Assembly (NCBI GenBank): GCA_001838165.1
Contig: KV835892.1
Location: 92,888-156,887 of the forward strand
Length of the DNA: 64,000 bases
Direction: 5' to 3'
DNA from: Actinomyces sp. HMSC035G02
GTDB taxonomy: Bacteria; Actinomycetota; Actinomycetes; Actinomycetales; Actinomycetaceae
Shown here one piece after another: positions 23,191 to 33,983 of the stretch. Position 1 is the first letter of the stretch. Each line of letters opens with the position of its first letter. The notes beneath the pieces were generated by a model. The model ran no database searches. It worked only from the letters and a program-made list of their open reading frames with translations, and was not told the origin of the DNA. The translations under genes and the position numbers were made by a program.

Positions 23191-23925
23191 TCAGCGCGAG
23201 GCGTCGCGCGTCTCGAGATCACGGTCGACGAAGACCAGGACGGCCTCGCACACGCCTTCGATATCGAGTCCCGTGGAGTCCACGGTCTCAACACCGGGGG
23301 CGGCTACCATGAACTCGGAGACCTGCGAATCGGCCTTGTCACGGCCCTCGACCTGGGCCCGCACGATCTCCATGTGCTCCTCGGTGGCGTCTCCGTAGAG
23401 TTCGAGGGTCCGACGACGCAGGCGGGCCTCCTGATCGGCGAGCAACAGAACGCGCACATCGGCGTCGGGACAGACGACGGTCGTGATGTCGCGCCCTTCA
23501 GCGATCATGCCGGAGCCCTCCTCGCGGGCCTCCATCATGCGTCGGCGCTGCTCCGTCGCCATCCACGCGCGCACGTCGAGATTCGTCGAAATGTGCTTGA
23601 TCGCCAGGGCGATACGCGGCTCGCGAATCTCGAGTGTGATCTCACGATCCCCGATCCACACGTGCGGATCCGACGGATCCGACACGAGGTGCAGCGGCAT
23701 GCGTTCAGCCGCCGCAGCTACGGCCGCCGTATCCTCCAGATCGATGCCTTCGTCCAGGCAATACCACGTGAGCGCGCGGTACATGGCGCCCGTATCGAGG
23801 TAGCCGATGCCCAGACGGCTCGCCAGAGCCTTCGATACCGTGGACTTGCCCGAACCGGCCGGCCCATCGATGGCAATCGTCATTCCGACGCGCGAAATCG
23901 CGTCTCGACGCATCAAGTCGTTCAT
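23191..23925 (-). CDS. cmk: Cytidylate kinase
   Basis: 244 residues. P-loop GPAGSGKS at 21-28, then SKALASRLG, GYLDTGAMYRALTW, the EGRDITTVVCPDADV segment and a C-terminal DRDL helix, all as in bacterial CMK, which phosphorylates CMP and dCMP. ATG 23925 has GGAG eight bases upstream; the frame stays open into tyrA but that part lacks homology. It is the last gene of the parA-scpA-scpB-rluB-tyrA-cmk run. Confidence 0.95.
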   Translation of the reverse strand: MNDLMRRDAISRVGMTIAIDGPAGSGKSTVSKALASRLGIGYLDTGAMYRALTWYCLDEGIDLEDTAAVAAAAERMPLHLVSDPSDPHVWIGDREITLEIREPRIALAIKHISTNLDVRAWMATEQRRRMMEAREEGSGMIAEGRDITTVVCPDADVRVLLLADQEARLRRRTLELYGDATEEHMEIVRAQVEGRDKADSQVSEFMVAAPGVETVDSTGLDIEGVCEAVLVFVDRDLETRDASR

Positions 23926-23950
23926 CAAAACGTTCTCCTCACCGAGGTCG

Positions 23951-25150
23951 TTAGTGGGTGATGAGTCGCCAACCCCGCTGTTGCAGGTCGGCGACGGCGC
24001 GGTCAGCGACCGCCGGGTCAATCATGACGCGGGCGACGCCTGCCTGTGCGCCCGCGGAGTGCTCCAGAACCAAGTCTTCGATGTTGACACCTGCCTCGCC
24101 GAGCTCACTGAAAAGCCTACCGAGAGCACCCGGCTCATCGGGGATGAGCACCTCGATCTCACGGTATCGGGACGGCGCGCCGCCGTGCTTGCCGGGAATC
24201 CGGGAGACCCCCTGGTTCCCGGCGGCCATGACGCGGTTAATAGCGCCGACGCTGCCTCCACGTAGGGGCCCTAGATCGGCAGCGGCCTCCAAGTGAGTCA
24301 GGAGGTCATCCAAGTCTCCGCGCAGCTCACGCAAGATGTCCGCGACGGGGCCAGCGTTTCCGGCCAAAATCGCTGTCCACAGGCGCGGATCGGACGCCGC
24401 AATACGAGCGGTATCGCGCAGCCCCTGCCCAGCCAAGCCCAGCGCCTGCGCGGGGGCGTCAACGAGACGCGCGGCGAGCATCGACGACACCAGCTGCGGA
24501 ACGTGCGATACGAGGGCGACGGCGTGGTCATGCGTGCCCGCGTTCATCTCGAGAGGCACGGCACCGACGTCCGTTGCCAGCGCGCGCGCAACCAGCACCG
24601 CCCGCGGCCACGTCGACTCGTGCGCAACAATCACCCACGGGCGTCCGTAGAACAGGTCGGCATCGGCAGCGCCGGCGCCGCTGCGCTCACGACCAGCCAT
24701 CGGGTGCGAACCGACGTAGCGCGAGGCCGCCTCAAGACGATCCTCGCGTTCCAATCCACGCAGGACATCGGCAACGACCGCGTCCTTCACCGAGGCGACG
24801 TCGGTGACGATGGCATCCGGAAAACGCAGCAGCGATTCGACGATCACGCGGTCAGCGACATCCGGAGGCGTCGCGACGACGACAATGGAGGGTGCCTTAT
24901 AGGACGGCGTATCCGAGCCGCAGTCGTTCGGGCGCACCCCGGCCTCGGCAAGCACGTCGCCAAAAGCCTGCCCGGCACCCACGTCGGAGGCCAGACGCAG
25001 CGAGGTGGGCGACGCGTCCTCGAGGTAGACGCGCACTCCCCCGGCCCGCAGCGCCAAGCCCAGCGACGCACCCAGCAGGCCCGATCCAATGATGAGGACA
25101 GGCCCCGCCGTTTGCACGACGCGCGCGCCGACGCCGTCAGATGTGCTCAC
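23951..25150 (-). CDS. tyrA: Prephenate dehydrogenase
   Basis: 399 residues. NAD-binding GSGLLGASLG at about 22-31, the SVKDAVV and GSHPMAGRERSG segments of the TyrA active site, and a C-terminal ACT domain from about 325 (EIEVLIPDEPGALGRLFSEL) that would allow feedback control by tyrosine. It converts prephenate to 4-hydroxyphenylpyruvate. GTG start overlaps the rluB stop (GTGA). Confidence 0.95.
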   Translation of the reverse strand: MSTSDGVGARVVQTAGPVLIIGSGLLGASLGLALRAGGVRVYLEDASPTSLRLASDVGAGQAFGDVLAEAGVRPNDCGSDTPSYKAPSIVVVATPPDVADRVIVESLLRFPDAIVTDVASVKDAVVADVLRGLEREDRLEAASRYVGSHPMAGRERSGAGAADADLFYGRPWVIVAHESTWPRAVLVARALATDVGAVPLEMNAGTHDHAVALVSHVPQLVSSMLAARLVDAPAQALGLAGQGLRDTARIAASDPRLWTAILAGNAGPVADILRELRGDLDDLLTHLEAAADLGPLRGGSVGAINRVMAAGNQGVSRIPGKHGGAPSRYREIEVLIPDEPGALGRLFSELGEAGVNIEDLVLEHSAGAQAGVARVMIDPAVADRAVADLQQRGWRLITH

Positions 25151-25896
25151 AGTCCAACGGCCCCGTACAGTGCACTCAGCGCATTGCCCTTCACGCGGCG
25201 GGTCGTCCCCTGCTTGAGGTGGTCGAGAGTGATCGGACCGAAGCCCGTGCGAACGAGCTCGCGCACCGGGTAGCCAACAGCCTCCATCATGCGGCGCACG
25301 AGACGGTTACGGCCCTCGTGCACAACGATCTCGACGGTCGTGATATCGCCGTAGGTGTCGACGACGCGGAAGGAGTCAACCTTGATCGGGCCGTCCTCCA
25401 GCTCAATGCCATTCATGAGGGTCCGCTTGACGCCGGGCTTGACCTCGCCATGCAGACGCGCCACGTAGGTCTTGCGGATCTCGTACTTGGGGTGCGTCAG
25501 GCGGTTCGCCAGCTCGCCGTCGTTCGTCAGCAGCAGCAGGCCGGACGTATCGATATCGAGGCGACCCACGTGGTACAAACGCTCGGGGTAGTCGGCGATC
25601 AGGTCGGCGATAGTGGGGCGGCCTTCCGGGTCGCTCATCGTGGACACGGTGCCGATCGGCTTGTTGAGCGCCAGGACGATGTGCTTCGTCTCATCCAGGA
25701 TTAGGCGCTCGCCGTCCACGTGAATGACCTGCTTGGCCGGGTCCACGCGCACACCCTGGCTACGCACCACGGTGCCGTCGACGCTCACGCGGCCATCGGC
25801 GATCATCTGCTCGGACGCGCGCCTGGATGCGACGCCAGCCTGGGCGAGCACCTTCTGCAGGCGCACTCCACCCTCGGTGTAGGGGTTAGCCCTCAT
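25147..25896 (-). CDS. rluB: 23S rRNA pseudouridine synthase, RluB/RsuA family
   Basis: 249 residues: S4 RNA-binding domain at about 12-60 (VRLQKVLAQAGVASRRASE) and catalytic domain with GRLDIDTSGLLLLTNDGELA, catalytic Asp114. Family members modify U2605 of 23S rRNA. GGAGGAAG precedes the ATG. It follows scpB with a four-base overlap, the standard actinobacterial order. Confidence 0.94.
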   Translation of the reverse strand: MRANPYTEGGVRLQKVLAQAGVASRRASEQMIADGRVSVDGTVVRSQGVRVDPAKQVIHVDGERLILDETKHIVLALNKPIGTVSTMSDPEGRPTIADLIADYPERLYHVGRLDIDTSGLLLLTNDGELANRLTHPKYEIRKTYVARLHGEVKPGVKRTLMNGIELEDGPIKVDSFRVVDTYGDITTVEIVVHEGRNRLVRRMMEAVGYPVRELVRTGFGPITLDHLKQGTTRRVKGNALSALYGAVGL

Positions 25897-26453
25897 AGTT
25901 CTTCCTCCAATTCATCCAGCGCGTCGGCGTCTGGCAGGTAGGGTGCCAACGGTACCAGCTCCGACAGGCTCGTTAGTCCCATTTTCTCAAGAAATTCCCC
26001 GGTCGTCCCGTACAGGCGCGCACCGGATGGTGTCAGTCCCGTCTCTTCCACGAGGCCTCGGGCGAGCAGCGTGCGCACGACGCCGTCCACGTTCACCCCT
26101 CGAATACGACAGATTCGCGCCCTGGAAATGGGCTGACGGTAAGCAATGACCGCAAGCGTTTCGAGCGCAGCCTGAGACAGACGTGCGTGCGAGGAGCCGA
26201 CGACGAAGCGCCCGACCACATCGGCGTAAGCCCGCGCGGAATAGATGCGCCAACCGCCCGCCACCTCCCGCAGCTCGAAGCCGCGCGGGCGATCCTGCCC
26301 CTCGCCCAGGTACTCAGCGGCGAGTCCGCGCAGCTGCGCCTCGACGTCCTCGACGCTCGCGCCGAGCACGCCGGCGAGATCGGACGCGGCAACCGGCTCC
26401 GAGGCTACCATCAAGATTGCCTCGATCGGGCCGCGCAGCGTGTTCTCACTCAT
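25893..26453 (-). CDS. scpB: Segregation and condensation protein B
   Basis: 186 residues with the two winged-helix domains of ScpB (IEAILMVASEPVAASDLA; AALETLAVIAYRQPISRARI; RGLVEETG). It forms with ScpA the non-SMC part of the condensin complex. GGAG precedes the ATG, which overlaps the scpA stop. Confidence 0.95.
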   Translation of the reverse strand: MSENTLRGPIEAILMVASEPVAASDLAGVLGASVEDVEAQLRGLAAEYLGEGQDRPRGFELREVAGGWRIYSARAYADVVGRFVVGSSHARLSQAALETLAVIAYRQPISRARICRIRGVNVDGVVRTLLARGLVEETGLTPSGARLYGTTGEFLEKMGLTSLSELVPLAPYLPDADALDELEEEL

Positions 26454-27307
26454 CGGAGTCTCCTCCTTCTGTCACAATCGCTTCCTCCTGCGGGGACGAG
26501 GCCGTGGCTGAGTCCACGTCGCCGGTCCCCGAATAGTCGTCCACGTCGATGTCGATGTTTCCCTCGCTGCCGGTCCACTGAATCGTGAGCGTGCCAAGCG
26601 CCCCTTCTTGCTCGAACTCAACGGCTCCGCGCCTGTAGAGCTCCAAGAGCGCGAGGAAGCGAGAGACGACGACAGCGCGCGTCGGGGCGTCCTCGACGAG
26701 CTCATGGAAGGTCATGCGCCCCGCCTCGGCGAGCATCGACGAGACGAGCAGAGCCTGCTCGCGCACGGGGACAACCGGATCGTGCAGATGGGTGACCTGA
26801 ACCGTCGGACTCGTCGCCGACAGGGCATCCGCGGCCAGACGCGCCAGATCCTCGGGGGTGGTGCGCCACCGAAGCTCGGGCAAGAGGGTCGCAAAATGAG
26901 GCTCGAGGGGCACGTCCCTGGCAACGTACGAACCGTACTCCCCCATCCGAGCGTCGATATTCTTCGCCGCTTCCTTGAAAGCCCGATACTGCAGGAGCCT
27001 CGAGAACAGGAGATCGCGGGCCTCCAGGTCGGCCTCGGACGCGTTGTCATCCTCGTCGACACTGGGCAGCAAATGCGCGGCCTTCATGTCCAGGAGCGTC
27101 GCCGCGACGACCAGGAATTCCGTGGTACGCGACAGGTCCGGGGACGCCTTCATAAACGCGATGAATTCGTCCGTCACCTGCGCGAGCGCAACCTCGGTGA
27201 TATCGAGTTTCTTGCGCGCTATCAGCGACAGCAGAAGATCGAAAGGACCTTCAAAAACCGGGAGCGAGACAGCAAAGAGGTCGAACTCCCACTGAACCTC
27301 GAGGCTG

Positions 27308-27324
<17 letters not shown>
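26446..27324 (-). CDS. scpA: Segregation and condensation protein A (kleisin)
   Basis: 292 residues. The N-terminal kleisin motif FEGPFDLLLSLIARKKLDI is clear, followed by TEFLVVAATLLDMKAAHLLP and the C-terminal winged helix (DAPTRAVVVSRFLALLELYR). The C-terminal 45 residues are acidic and not part of the conserved core. GTG 27324 was chosen because GGGAAG lies nine bases upstream; it overlaps the parA stop by 17 bases. The longer open frame to 27522 lies within parA and has shadow composition. Confidence 0.94.
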
Positions 27325-28171
<847 letters not shown>

Positions 28172-28177
28172 GTTCCC

Positions 28178-28183
28178 ATCCTA
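28178..28183 (-). promoter_or_regulatory. -10 box of the leaderless parA promoter
   Basis: TAGGAT on the minus strand, six bases before the GTG start; would drive the parA-scpAB-rluB-tyrA-cmk operon. Confidence 0.6.
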
Positions 28184-28188
28184 ATTCA

Positions 28189-29136
28189 TCACCGCGCGGA
28201 TGCGTCGGTGCCACGCGCCCGCGGGTGCGAGAGCGTAAAGACTTCACGTAGTGCGGCGGCAGTAACCTGGGTGTAGATCTGGGTTGTCGCCACCGACGCG
28301 TGCCCGAGAAGCTCCTGCACCTCTCGAACGGACGCACCTCCTTCGAGTAGGTGCGTCGCAAAGGAGTGCCGCAGCGTATGAGGCGACACGCGCTCCCCCA
28401 GCTGCGCAGCCTGGGCCGCCCGCCGGATCGCGGTCCATGCGCTCTGCCGGGACAGCGCGCCTCCCCGGGAGTTCAGGAAAAACGCGGTGGATCCCCGGCC
28501 TCGTGCGGCGAGCGCTGGACGAGCACGCACCCGATACGCGTCGAGGGCATCCACGGCGAACGACCCCACGGGAACGATCCGTTCTTTACGTCCCTTGCCG
28601 AACAGGCGCACGACAGGAACGTCTCCGTCCAGATCGAGGTCGTCGGCACAGAGCGAGACGGCCTCAGAGACCCGGGCCCCCGTCGCGTACAGAAGCTCGA
28701 GGAGGGCGGCGTCGCGCAGGCCGATAGGAGAATCGTCGGCGTGGGCCGCGTCCAGCAGCCGTCCCACCTCGTCGACGGACAGGGCCTTGGGGAGGTGGCG
28801 CCCCTGACGCGGGGCATGCAACTGGGCAGCCGCATCGGTTCCGACAGCCCCCTCGGTCATCGCGTACTTGTGGAGTCCGCGAATAGCCGCCGACGCGCGC
28901 GCCACCGACGAGGCGGCGGCGGGAGTTCCCGTGACCTGCCCAGATGCCAGGCGCATCGTGTAGTCCTCGATGTCCCTGGGACTGATGTCTTCGACGCTAA
29001 CCTTGCCTCGGCTCTTCATGTCAAACGCGTAGCGGGCGACGTCGCGGCGATAGTTTGAAACTGTATGCGCAGACGCCCCTTTCTCAACGCGCAGATAGTC
29101 CACCCAGTCGCGCACGAGAGCTTCGAGGGATGTCAT
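28189..29136 (-). CDS. xerD: Site-specific tyrosine recombinase XerD
   Basis: 315 residues. Core-binding domain at 1-90 (VDYLRVEKGASAHTVSNYRRD) and catalytic domain with Arg in ATGARVSEA, HTLRHSFATHLLEGGASVR, LGHASVATTQIYT. It resolves chromosome dimers with XerC at dif. ATG 29136 lies six bases after TACCCT; upstream codons to 29271 belong to the tkt promoter region. Confidence 0.93.
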   Translation of the reverse strand: MTSLEALVRDWVDYLRVEKGASAHTVSNYRRDVARYAFDMKSRGKVSVEDISPRDIEDYTMRLASGQVTGTPAAASSVARASAAIRGLHKYAMTEGAVGTDAAAQLHAPRQGRHLPKALSVDEVGRLLDAAHADDSPIGLRDAALLELLYATGARVSEAVSLCADDLDLDGDVPVVRLFGKGRKERIVPVGSFAVDALDAYRVRARPALAARGRGSTAFFLNSRGGALSRQSAWTAIRRAAQAAQLGERVSPHTLRHSFATHLLEGGASVREVQELLGHASVATTQIYTQVTAAALREVFTLSHPRARGTDASAR

Positions 29137-29142
29137 GGTGAC

Positions 29143-29148
29143 AGGGTA
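29143..29148 (-). promoter_or_regulatory. -10 box of the leaderless xerD promoter
   Basis: TACCCT six bases before the ATG of xerD on the minus strand; no Shine-Dalgarno sequence. Confidence 0.55.
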
Positions 29149-29201
29149 AGCGACTATGCAACATATGTGCGGGACCGCTATCGGCATGCGCACATTTTCG
29201 C

Positions 29202-29207
29202 TAGACT
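29202..29207 (+). promoter_or_regulatory. -10 box of tkt
   Basis: TAGACT 57 bases before the tkt start; unlike the leaderless genes, tkt has an untranslated leader and a GGAG ribosome binding site (29251-29260 region). Confidence 0.5.
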
Positions 29208-29264
29208 GTGACGCGGTAAACCATTTCCTGCCCCAACGCTGGGGCCCAACAACTGGAGACCAAC

Positions 29265-31349
29265 GTGTCACTTCACTGGGATCACATCGATGACGAAGCG
29301 GTCAAGACCGCTAAGCTCCTCGCCGCCGACGCCGTCGAGCAGGCCGGATCGGGCCACCCCGGTACCGCCATCTCGCTCGCCCCCGCCGCCTACCTCCTCT
29401 ACAACAAGGTCATGAACGTCGACCCGGCCGACCCCCGCTGGATCGGCCGCGACCGCTTCATCCTCTCGGCCGGCCACTCGTCGCTGACCCAGTACGTCCA
29501 GCTCTACCTGTCCGGCTTCGGTCTCGAACTCGACGACATCAAGACGCTGCGCACCGCCGGCTCCCTGACCCCGGGCCACCCCGAGTACGGCCACACCAAG
29601 GGCGTTGAAATCACCACCGGCCCGCTGGGCACCGGCATCGCCTCCGCCGTCGGCTTCGCCATGAACGCCCGCCGCGTCCACGGCCTGCTCGATCCCGAGA
29701 CCCCGCTCGGTGAGTCCGTCTTCGACCACAACGTCTACGTCATCGCCGGCGACGGCTGCTTCCAGGAAGGCGTCTCCGCCGAGGCTTCGTCCCTCGCGGG
29801 CACCCAGGAGCTGGGCAACATCACCGTCATCTGGGACGACAACCACATCTCCATCGAAGACGACACCTCGATCGCCTTCACCGAGGATGTCCTGGCCCGC
29901 TACGAGGCCTACGGCTGGCACGTCCAGCGCGTCGACTGGCTCGGTGAGGACGGCTCCTACGAGGAGAACACCGCTGCCCTGAACGACGCCCTCGACGCCG
30001 CCAAGGCCGAGACGAAGAAGCCCTCGCTCATCGCACTGCGCACCATCATCGGCTGGCCGACCCCCGGCAAGCAGAACACCGGTGGCATCCACGGCTCCAA
30101 GCTCGGCTCCGAGGCCCTCAAGGGCCTGAAGGAAGCCCTGGGCGCCGACCCCGAGAAGATGTTCGACGCCGACGCCGCCATCGTGGACGAGGTCCGCGCC
30201 CGTGCCGCCGCCCGCGCCGCCGAGTACCGCAAGGACTGGGATGCACGCTTCGAGGTGTGGAAGGCCGCTCACCCCGAGCAGGCCGCCCTGCTCGAGCGCC
30301 TCCTGGAAGGCCGCCTCCCCGAGGGTTGGGAAGCCGCGCTCCCCGCCTTCGAAGAGGGCAAGGCTATCGCGACCCGCGCCGCCTCCGGCCAGGTCCTCAA
30401 CGCGATCGCCCCCGTCCTGCCCGAGCTGTGGGGCGGCTCCGCCGACCTCGCCGGCTCGAACAACACCTTCCTGAAGGGTGAGCCCTCGTTCCTGCCCGCA
30501 CACCGTTCTTCCTCGGCCTTCAGCGGCGACAAGTTCGGCCGCAACCTCCACTTCGGCGTGCGCGAGTTCGCGATGGGTGCCGCCCTCAACGGCATCGCCG
30601 CCGACGGCTTCACCCGCGCTTACGGCGGCACGTTCTTCGTGTTCTCCGACTTCATGCGCGGCGCCGTGCGTCTCGCCGCCCTCATGGACCTGCCCGTCAC
30701 CTACGTGTGGACCCACGACTCCATCGGCGTGGGCGAGGACGGCCCGACCCACCAGCCCATCGAGCATCTGGCCTCCTACCGTGCGATTCCGAACTTCGCT
30801 GTCGTGCGCCCTGCGGACGCCGCCGAGACCGCCGCGTCCTGGAAGGCCATCCTCGAGCAGTCCCACCCGGCCGCCATCATCCTGTCGCGCCAGAACCTGC
30901 CCAACCCGGCACGTGGTGAAGGCACCGGCCTGGCCACCACCGAGGACCTGGCGCGCGGCGCCTACGTCCTGGCAGACACCGAGGGCACGCCCGACGTGAT
31001 CCTGCTGGCCTCCGGCTCGGAGGTTTCCGTCGCCCTCGAGGCACGCGAAGCCCTGGCCGCCGACGGCATTGCCGCCCGCGTCGTGTCCGTGCCCTGCCTC
31101 GACTGGTTCGAGGCCCAGGACCGCGAGTACCGCGACTCCGTCCTGCCCCCGTCGGTGCGCGCCCGCGTCTCCGTCGAGGCCGGCATCGCCCTGCCGTGGT
31201 ACCGCTGGATCGGCGACGCCGGCCGCGCGGTCTCCATCGAGCACTTCGGCGCCTCCGCGCCGGGCGAACTCCTCTTCAAGGAGTACGGCATCGACGCCGA
31301 GCACGTCGCCGCCGCCGCGAAGGAATCCATCGAGGCCGCTCGTTCGTGA
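29265..31349 (+). CDS. tkt: Transketolase
   Basis: 694 residues. The thiamine diphosphate motif begins GDGCFQEGVSAEASSLAG and ends WDDNHIS; substrate and cofactor residues are seen in GHPGTAISLAPAAYLL, the GIHGSKLG loop and THDSIGVGEDGPTHQP. It interconverts pentose and hexose phosphates. GTG with GGAG seven bases upstream. Typical actinobacterial clusters continue with tal and pgi; here zwf follows directly. Confidence 0.97.
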   Translation: MSLHWDHIDDEAVKTAKLLAADAVEQAGSGHPGTAISLAPAAYLLYNKVMNVDPADPRWIGRDRFILSAGHSSLTQYVQLYLSGFGLELDDIKTLRTAGSLTPGHPEYGHTKGVEITTGPLGTGIASAVGFAMNARRVHGLLDPETPLGESVFDHNVYVIAGDGCFQEGVSAEASSLAGTQELGNITVIWDDNHISIEDDTSIAFTEDVLARYEAYGWHVQRVDWLGEDGSYEENTAALNDALDAAKAETKKPSLIALRTIIGWPTPGKQNTGGIHGSKLGSEALKGLKEALGADPEKMFDADAAIVDEVRARAAARAAEYRKDWDARFEVWKAAHPEQAALLERLLEGRLPEGWEAALPAFEEGKAIATRAASGQVLNAIAPVLPELWGGSADLAGSNNTFLKGEPSFLPAHRSSSAFSGDKFGRNLHFGVREFAMGAALNGIAADGFTRAYGGTFFVFSDFMRGAVRLAALMDLPVTYVWTHDSIGVGEDGPTHQPIEHLASYRAIPNFAVVRPADAAETAASWKAILEQSHPAAIILSRQNLPNPARGEGTGLATTEDLARGAYVLADTEGTPDVILLASGSEVSVALEAREALAADGIAARVVSVPCLDWFEAQDREYRDSVLPPSVRARVSVEAGIALPWYRWIGDAGRAVSIEHFGASAPGELLFKEYGIDAEHVAAAAKESIEAARS

Positions 31350-31373
31350 CTTTATAGTCAACTGAACTGACAG

Positions 31374-31409
31374 AGGGCTGCTGGCGCGCGTGGGCGTGCC
31401 AGCAGCCCT
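31374..31409 (+). terminator. Terminator after tkt
   Basis: Perfect 12-bp stem, AGGGCTGCTGGC with GCCAGCAGCCCT, followed by ATTCT. Confidence 0.75.
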
Positions 31410-31516
31410 ATTCTCATACACATGTGTGGGTCCTCGGTCCCGTTCCATTTCCCCCTGCGGGCGAAGCGTTCGGGCCCCGGCCTCGTCCTGCCCCCTAGCG
31501 AACGGAGCGACCACTC

Positions 31517-33043
31517 GTGACCAACGAGATTCCCACCCTGCGTGATCCCCAGGATCGCAGGCTTCCGCGCATCTCCCCGCCCTGCGGCCTCGTCATCTTC
31601 GGCATCACGGGCGACCTTGCGCGCAAGAAGCTCCTTCCCGCCATCTACGACCTCGCTAACCGCGGCCTCCTCCACCCGGCCTTCTCGCTGACCGGCTTTG
31701 CGCGTCGCGACTGGAGCCCGCAGGACTTCGAGGAATACGTGCGCGCATCCATCGAGGCACACACACGCACCGGCTTCAACGAAGGAACCTGGAACCAGCT
31801 GCGCTCGGGCCTGCGCTTCGTCTCGGGCACCTTCGACGATCCTGACGCCTACCGCAAGCTGGCCGACACCGTCGCCGAGCTCGACCGTTCCCGCGGCACC
31901 GGCGGCAACCACGCGTTCTACCTGTCTATTCCCCCGTCGTACTTCCCCGTCGTGGCCAAGCACCTGTCGGATACCGGCCTGAACAAGCGACAGGGCCGCG
32001 AATGGCGCCGCGTCATCATCGAGAAGCCGTTTGGCCACAACCTCCAATCCGCACAGGAGCTCTCCGACGTCATCTCGCAGATCTTCGACGAGCAGGATGT
32101 CTTCCGCATCGACCACTACCTGGGCAAGGAAACCGTCCAGAACATCATGGCCATGCGTTTCGCGAACGCCATGTTTGAACCTCTCTGGAAGGCGAACTAC
32201 GTCGATTCCGTGCAGATCACGATGGCGGAGGACATCGGCATCGGCACGCGTGCGGGCTACTACGACGGCATCGGCGCGGCCCGCGACATCATCCAGAACC
32301 ACCTGCTTCAGCTCATGGCGCTGACCGCCATGGAGGAGCCCGTCCACTTCACACCCGAGGAAATCCGGTCGGAGAAGGAAAAGGTGCTCTCCGCAGTGCG
32401 CCTGCCCGAGGACCTGGCCATCGACACGGCTCGCGGGCAGTACGCCGGCGGCTGGCAGGGCGGCGATCAGGTGCGCGGATACCTCGAGGAGGACGGCATC
32501 CCGGCCGACTCGACCACCGAAACCTTCGCGGCGATCAAGCTCTTCGTGGACACGCGCCGTTGGGCGGGCGTGCCCTTCTATCTGCGCGCTGGCAAGCGCC
32601 TCGGCAAGCGCGTCACCGAGATCGCCGTCATCTTCAAGCGCTCGGCCCACGTGCCCTTCGGCAACTCCGACCTCAGCGAGTCCGGCCAGAACGCACTCGT
32701 CATCCGCGTCCAGCCGGACGAGGGTCTGACCCTCAAGCTCGGCGCGAAGGTACCGGGCACGTCCATGCAGGTGCGTGACGTGACCATGGACTTCGCCTAC
32801 GGCCACGCGTTCACCGAGGACTCGCCTGAGGCATACGAGCGCCTCATCCTGGACGCGCTTGTCGGCTCCGCTCCCCTGTTCCCGCACCAGCACGAGGTCG
32901 AGGCCTCGTGGAAGATCCTGGACCCGATCCTGTCCTTCTGGGAGACCCAGGGTCAGCCTGAGCCCTACGCGCCCGGCACCTGGGGTCCCCAATCCGCGCA
33001 CGACATGCTGGCCCGCGACGGCCGTTTCTGGAGGCTCCCGTGA
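31517..33043 (+). CDS. zwf: Glucose-6-phosphate dehydrogenase
   Basis: 508 residues. NADP-binding FGITGDLARKKLLPA near the N terminus, active-site RIDHYLGKETVQN, and C-terminal YERLILDALVGS. It makes 6-phosphogluconolactone and NADPH. GTG start with GGAG upstream. Overlaps the opcA start by four bases. A GCCCCGGCCTCGTC element lies in the leader (about 31474-31487). Confidence 0.97.
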   Translation: MTNEIPTLRDPQDRRLPRISPPCGLVIFGITGDLARKKLLPAIYDLANRGLLHPAFSLTGFARRDWSPQDFEEYVRASIEAHTRTGFNEGTWNQLRSGLRFVSGTFDDPDAYRKLADTVAELDRSRGTGGNHAFYLSIPPSYFPVVAKHLSDTGLNKRQGREWRRVIIEKPFGHNLQSAQELSDVISQIFDEQDVFRIDHYLGKETVQNIMAMRFANAMFEPLWKANYVDSVQITMAEDIGIGTRAGYYDGIGAARDIIQNHLLQLMALTAMEEPVHFTPEEIRSEKEKVLSAVRLPEDLAIDTARGQYAGGWQGGDQVRGYLEEDGIPADSTTETFAAIKLFVDTRRWAGVPFYLRAGKRLGKRVTEIAVIFKRSAHVPFGNSDLSESGQNALVIRVQPDEGLTLKLGAKVPGTSMQVRDVTMDFAYGHAFTEDSPEAYERLILDALVGSAPLFPHQHEVEASWKILDPILSFWETQGQPEPYAPGTWGPQSAHDMLARDGRFWRLP

Positions 33044-33981
33044 TCATCACCCTGAAGAACACCACGTCGGCCGAGGTCGCCTCCCGCATTGTGGAGCTGC
33101 GCGACGAGCGCGGTTCAGCTGCCCTCAGCCGTGTCCTCACGCTGCTCATCTGCGTTCCCGATCTCATCGACGTCGACAACGCGATCGAGGTCTCCGACGC
33201 GGTCTCTCGCGAGCATCCCTGCCGCGTCATCGTCATCGTCGAGCCCGAGTCCACCGAGGGCACGGCGCGCCTCAATGCCCAGATCCGCGTCGGCGACGCC
33301 GCGGGCCTGTCCGACATCATCATCCTCGAGCCTCGCGGCGAGGCGGCGTCGAACATCGATTCCCTCGTCATGCCGCTGCTCCAGTCGGATACGCCGGTCG
33401 TCACGTACTGGCCGGTCGTTCCCCCGCAGAACCCTGGCGCGCACCCGCTTGGGCGCCTCGCGATCAAGCGCATCACCGACTCGCGCGCAACCGAGTGTCC
33501 CATGGACACGCTGTCTGCCCTATCGGCCGTCTACACCCCCGGCGACACGGATCTTGCGTGGGCCGGCGTCACACTGTGGCGGGCGCTCCTCGCGGCCGTC
33601 GCAGAGGACTTCGACCGCCTGCCGACGTCGATTCGCATCTCGGGTAACGCGACGCACCCCTCGCCCTTCCTCGTGGCCGCGTGGCTGCATCACCAGCTGG
33701 GCGTACCCGTCGAGCGAGTCGTCGACCCCGAGGCACTTACGATCACAGACATCACGTTCTTCTTCGACGACGACACGACCGTGTCGCTGTCGCGTAGCGC
33801 CTCCTCGTCGGTCGCACGCCTGTCGCGCCCCGGCCTCGAAGATCGCTCCGTGAACCTCGCGCGCCGCTCCGTGCAAGACTCCCTCATGGAAGATCTGCGT
33901 CGACTGGATCCCGACGTCTATTACGGTGAGCTCCTCACGAAGGAACTCCCGCGACTGGCTGCCTGCTCTGAGGGTGAGTGA
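33040..33981 (+). CDS. opcA: Glucose-6-phosphate dehydrogenase assembly protein OpcA
   Basis: 313 residues, no catalytic motif. OpcA-family segments include CRVIVIVEPES, DTPVVTYWPVVPPQNP, RRITDSRA-like IKRITDSRATE and a C-terminal VNLARRSVQDSLMEDLRRLD. It is needed for active Zwf in actinobacteria and cyanobacteria. GGAGG precedes the GTG, coupled to zwf. Confidence 0.93.
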   Translation: MIITLKNTTSAEVASRIVELRDERGSAALSRVLTLLICVPDLIDVDNAIEVSDAVSREHPCRVIVIVEPESTEGTARLNAQIRVGDAAGLSDIIILEPRGEAASNIDSLVMPLLQSDTPVVTYWPVVPPQNPGAHPLGRLAIKRITDSRATECPMDTLSALSAVYTPGDTDLAWAGVTLWRALLAAVAEDFDRLPTSIRISGNATHPSPFLVAAWLHHQLGVPVERVVDPEALTITDITFFFDDDTTVSLSRSASSSVARLSRPGLEDRSVNLARRSVQDSLMEDLRRLDPDVYYGELLTKELPRLAACSEGE

Positions 33982-33983
33982 CG

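Noticed and set aside
29268..31514. 748-codon minus-strand frame opposite transketolase
   Set aside because: Shadow frame produced by GC3 bias of tkt; no domain recognised.
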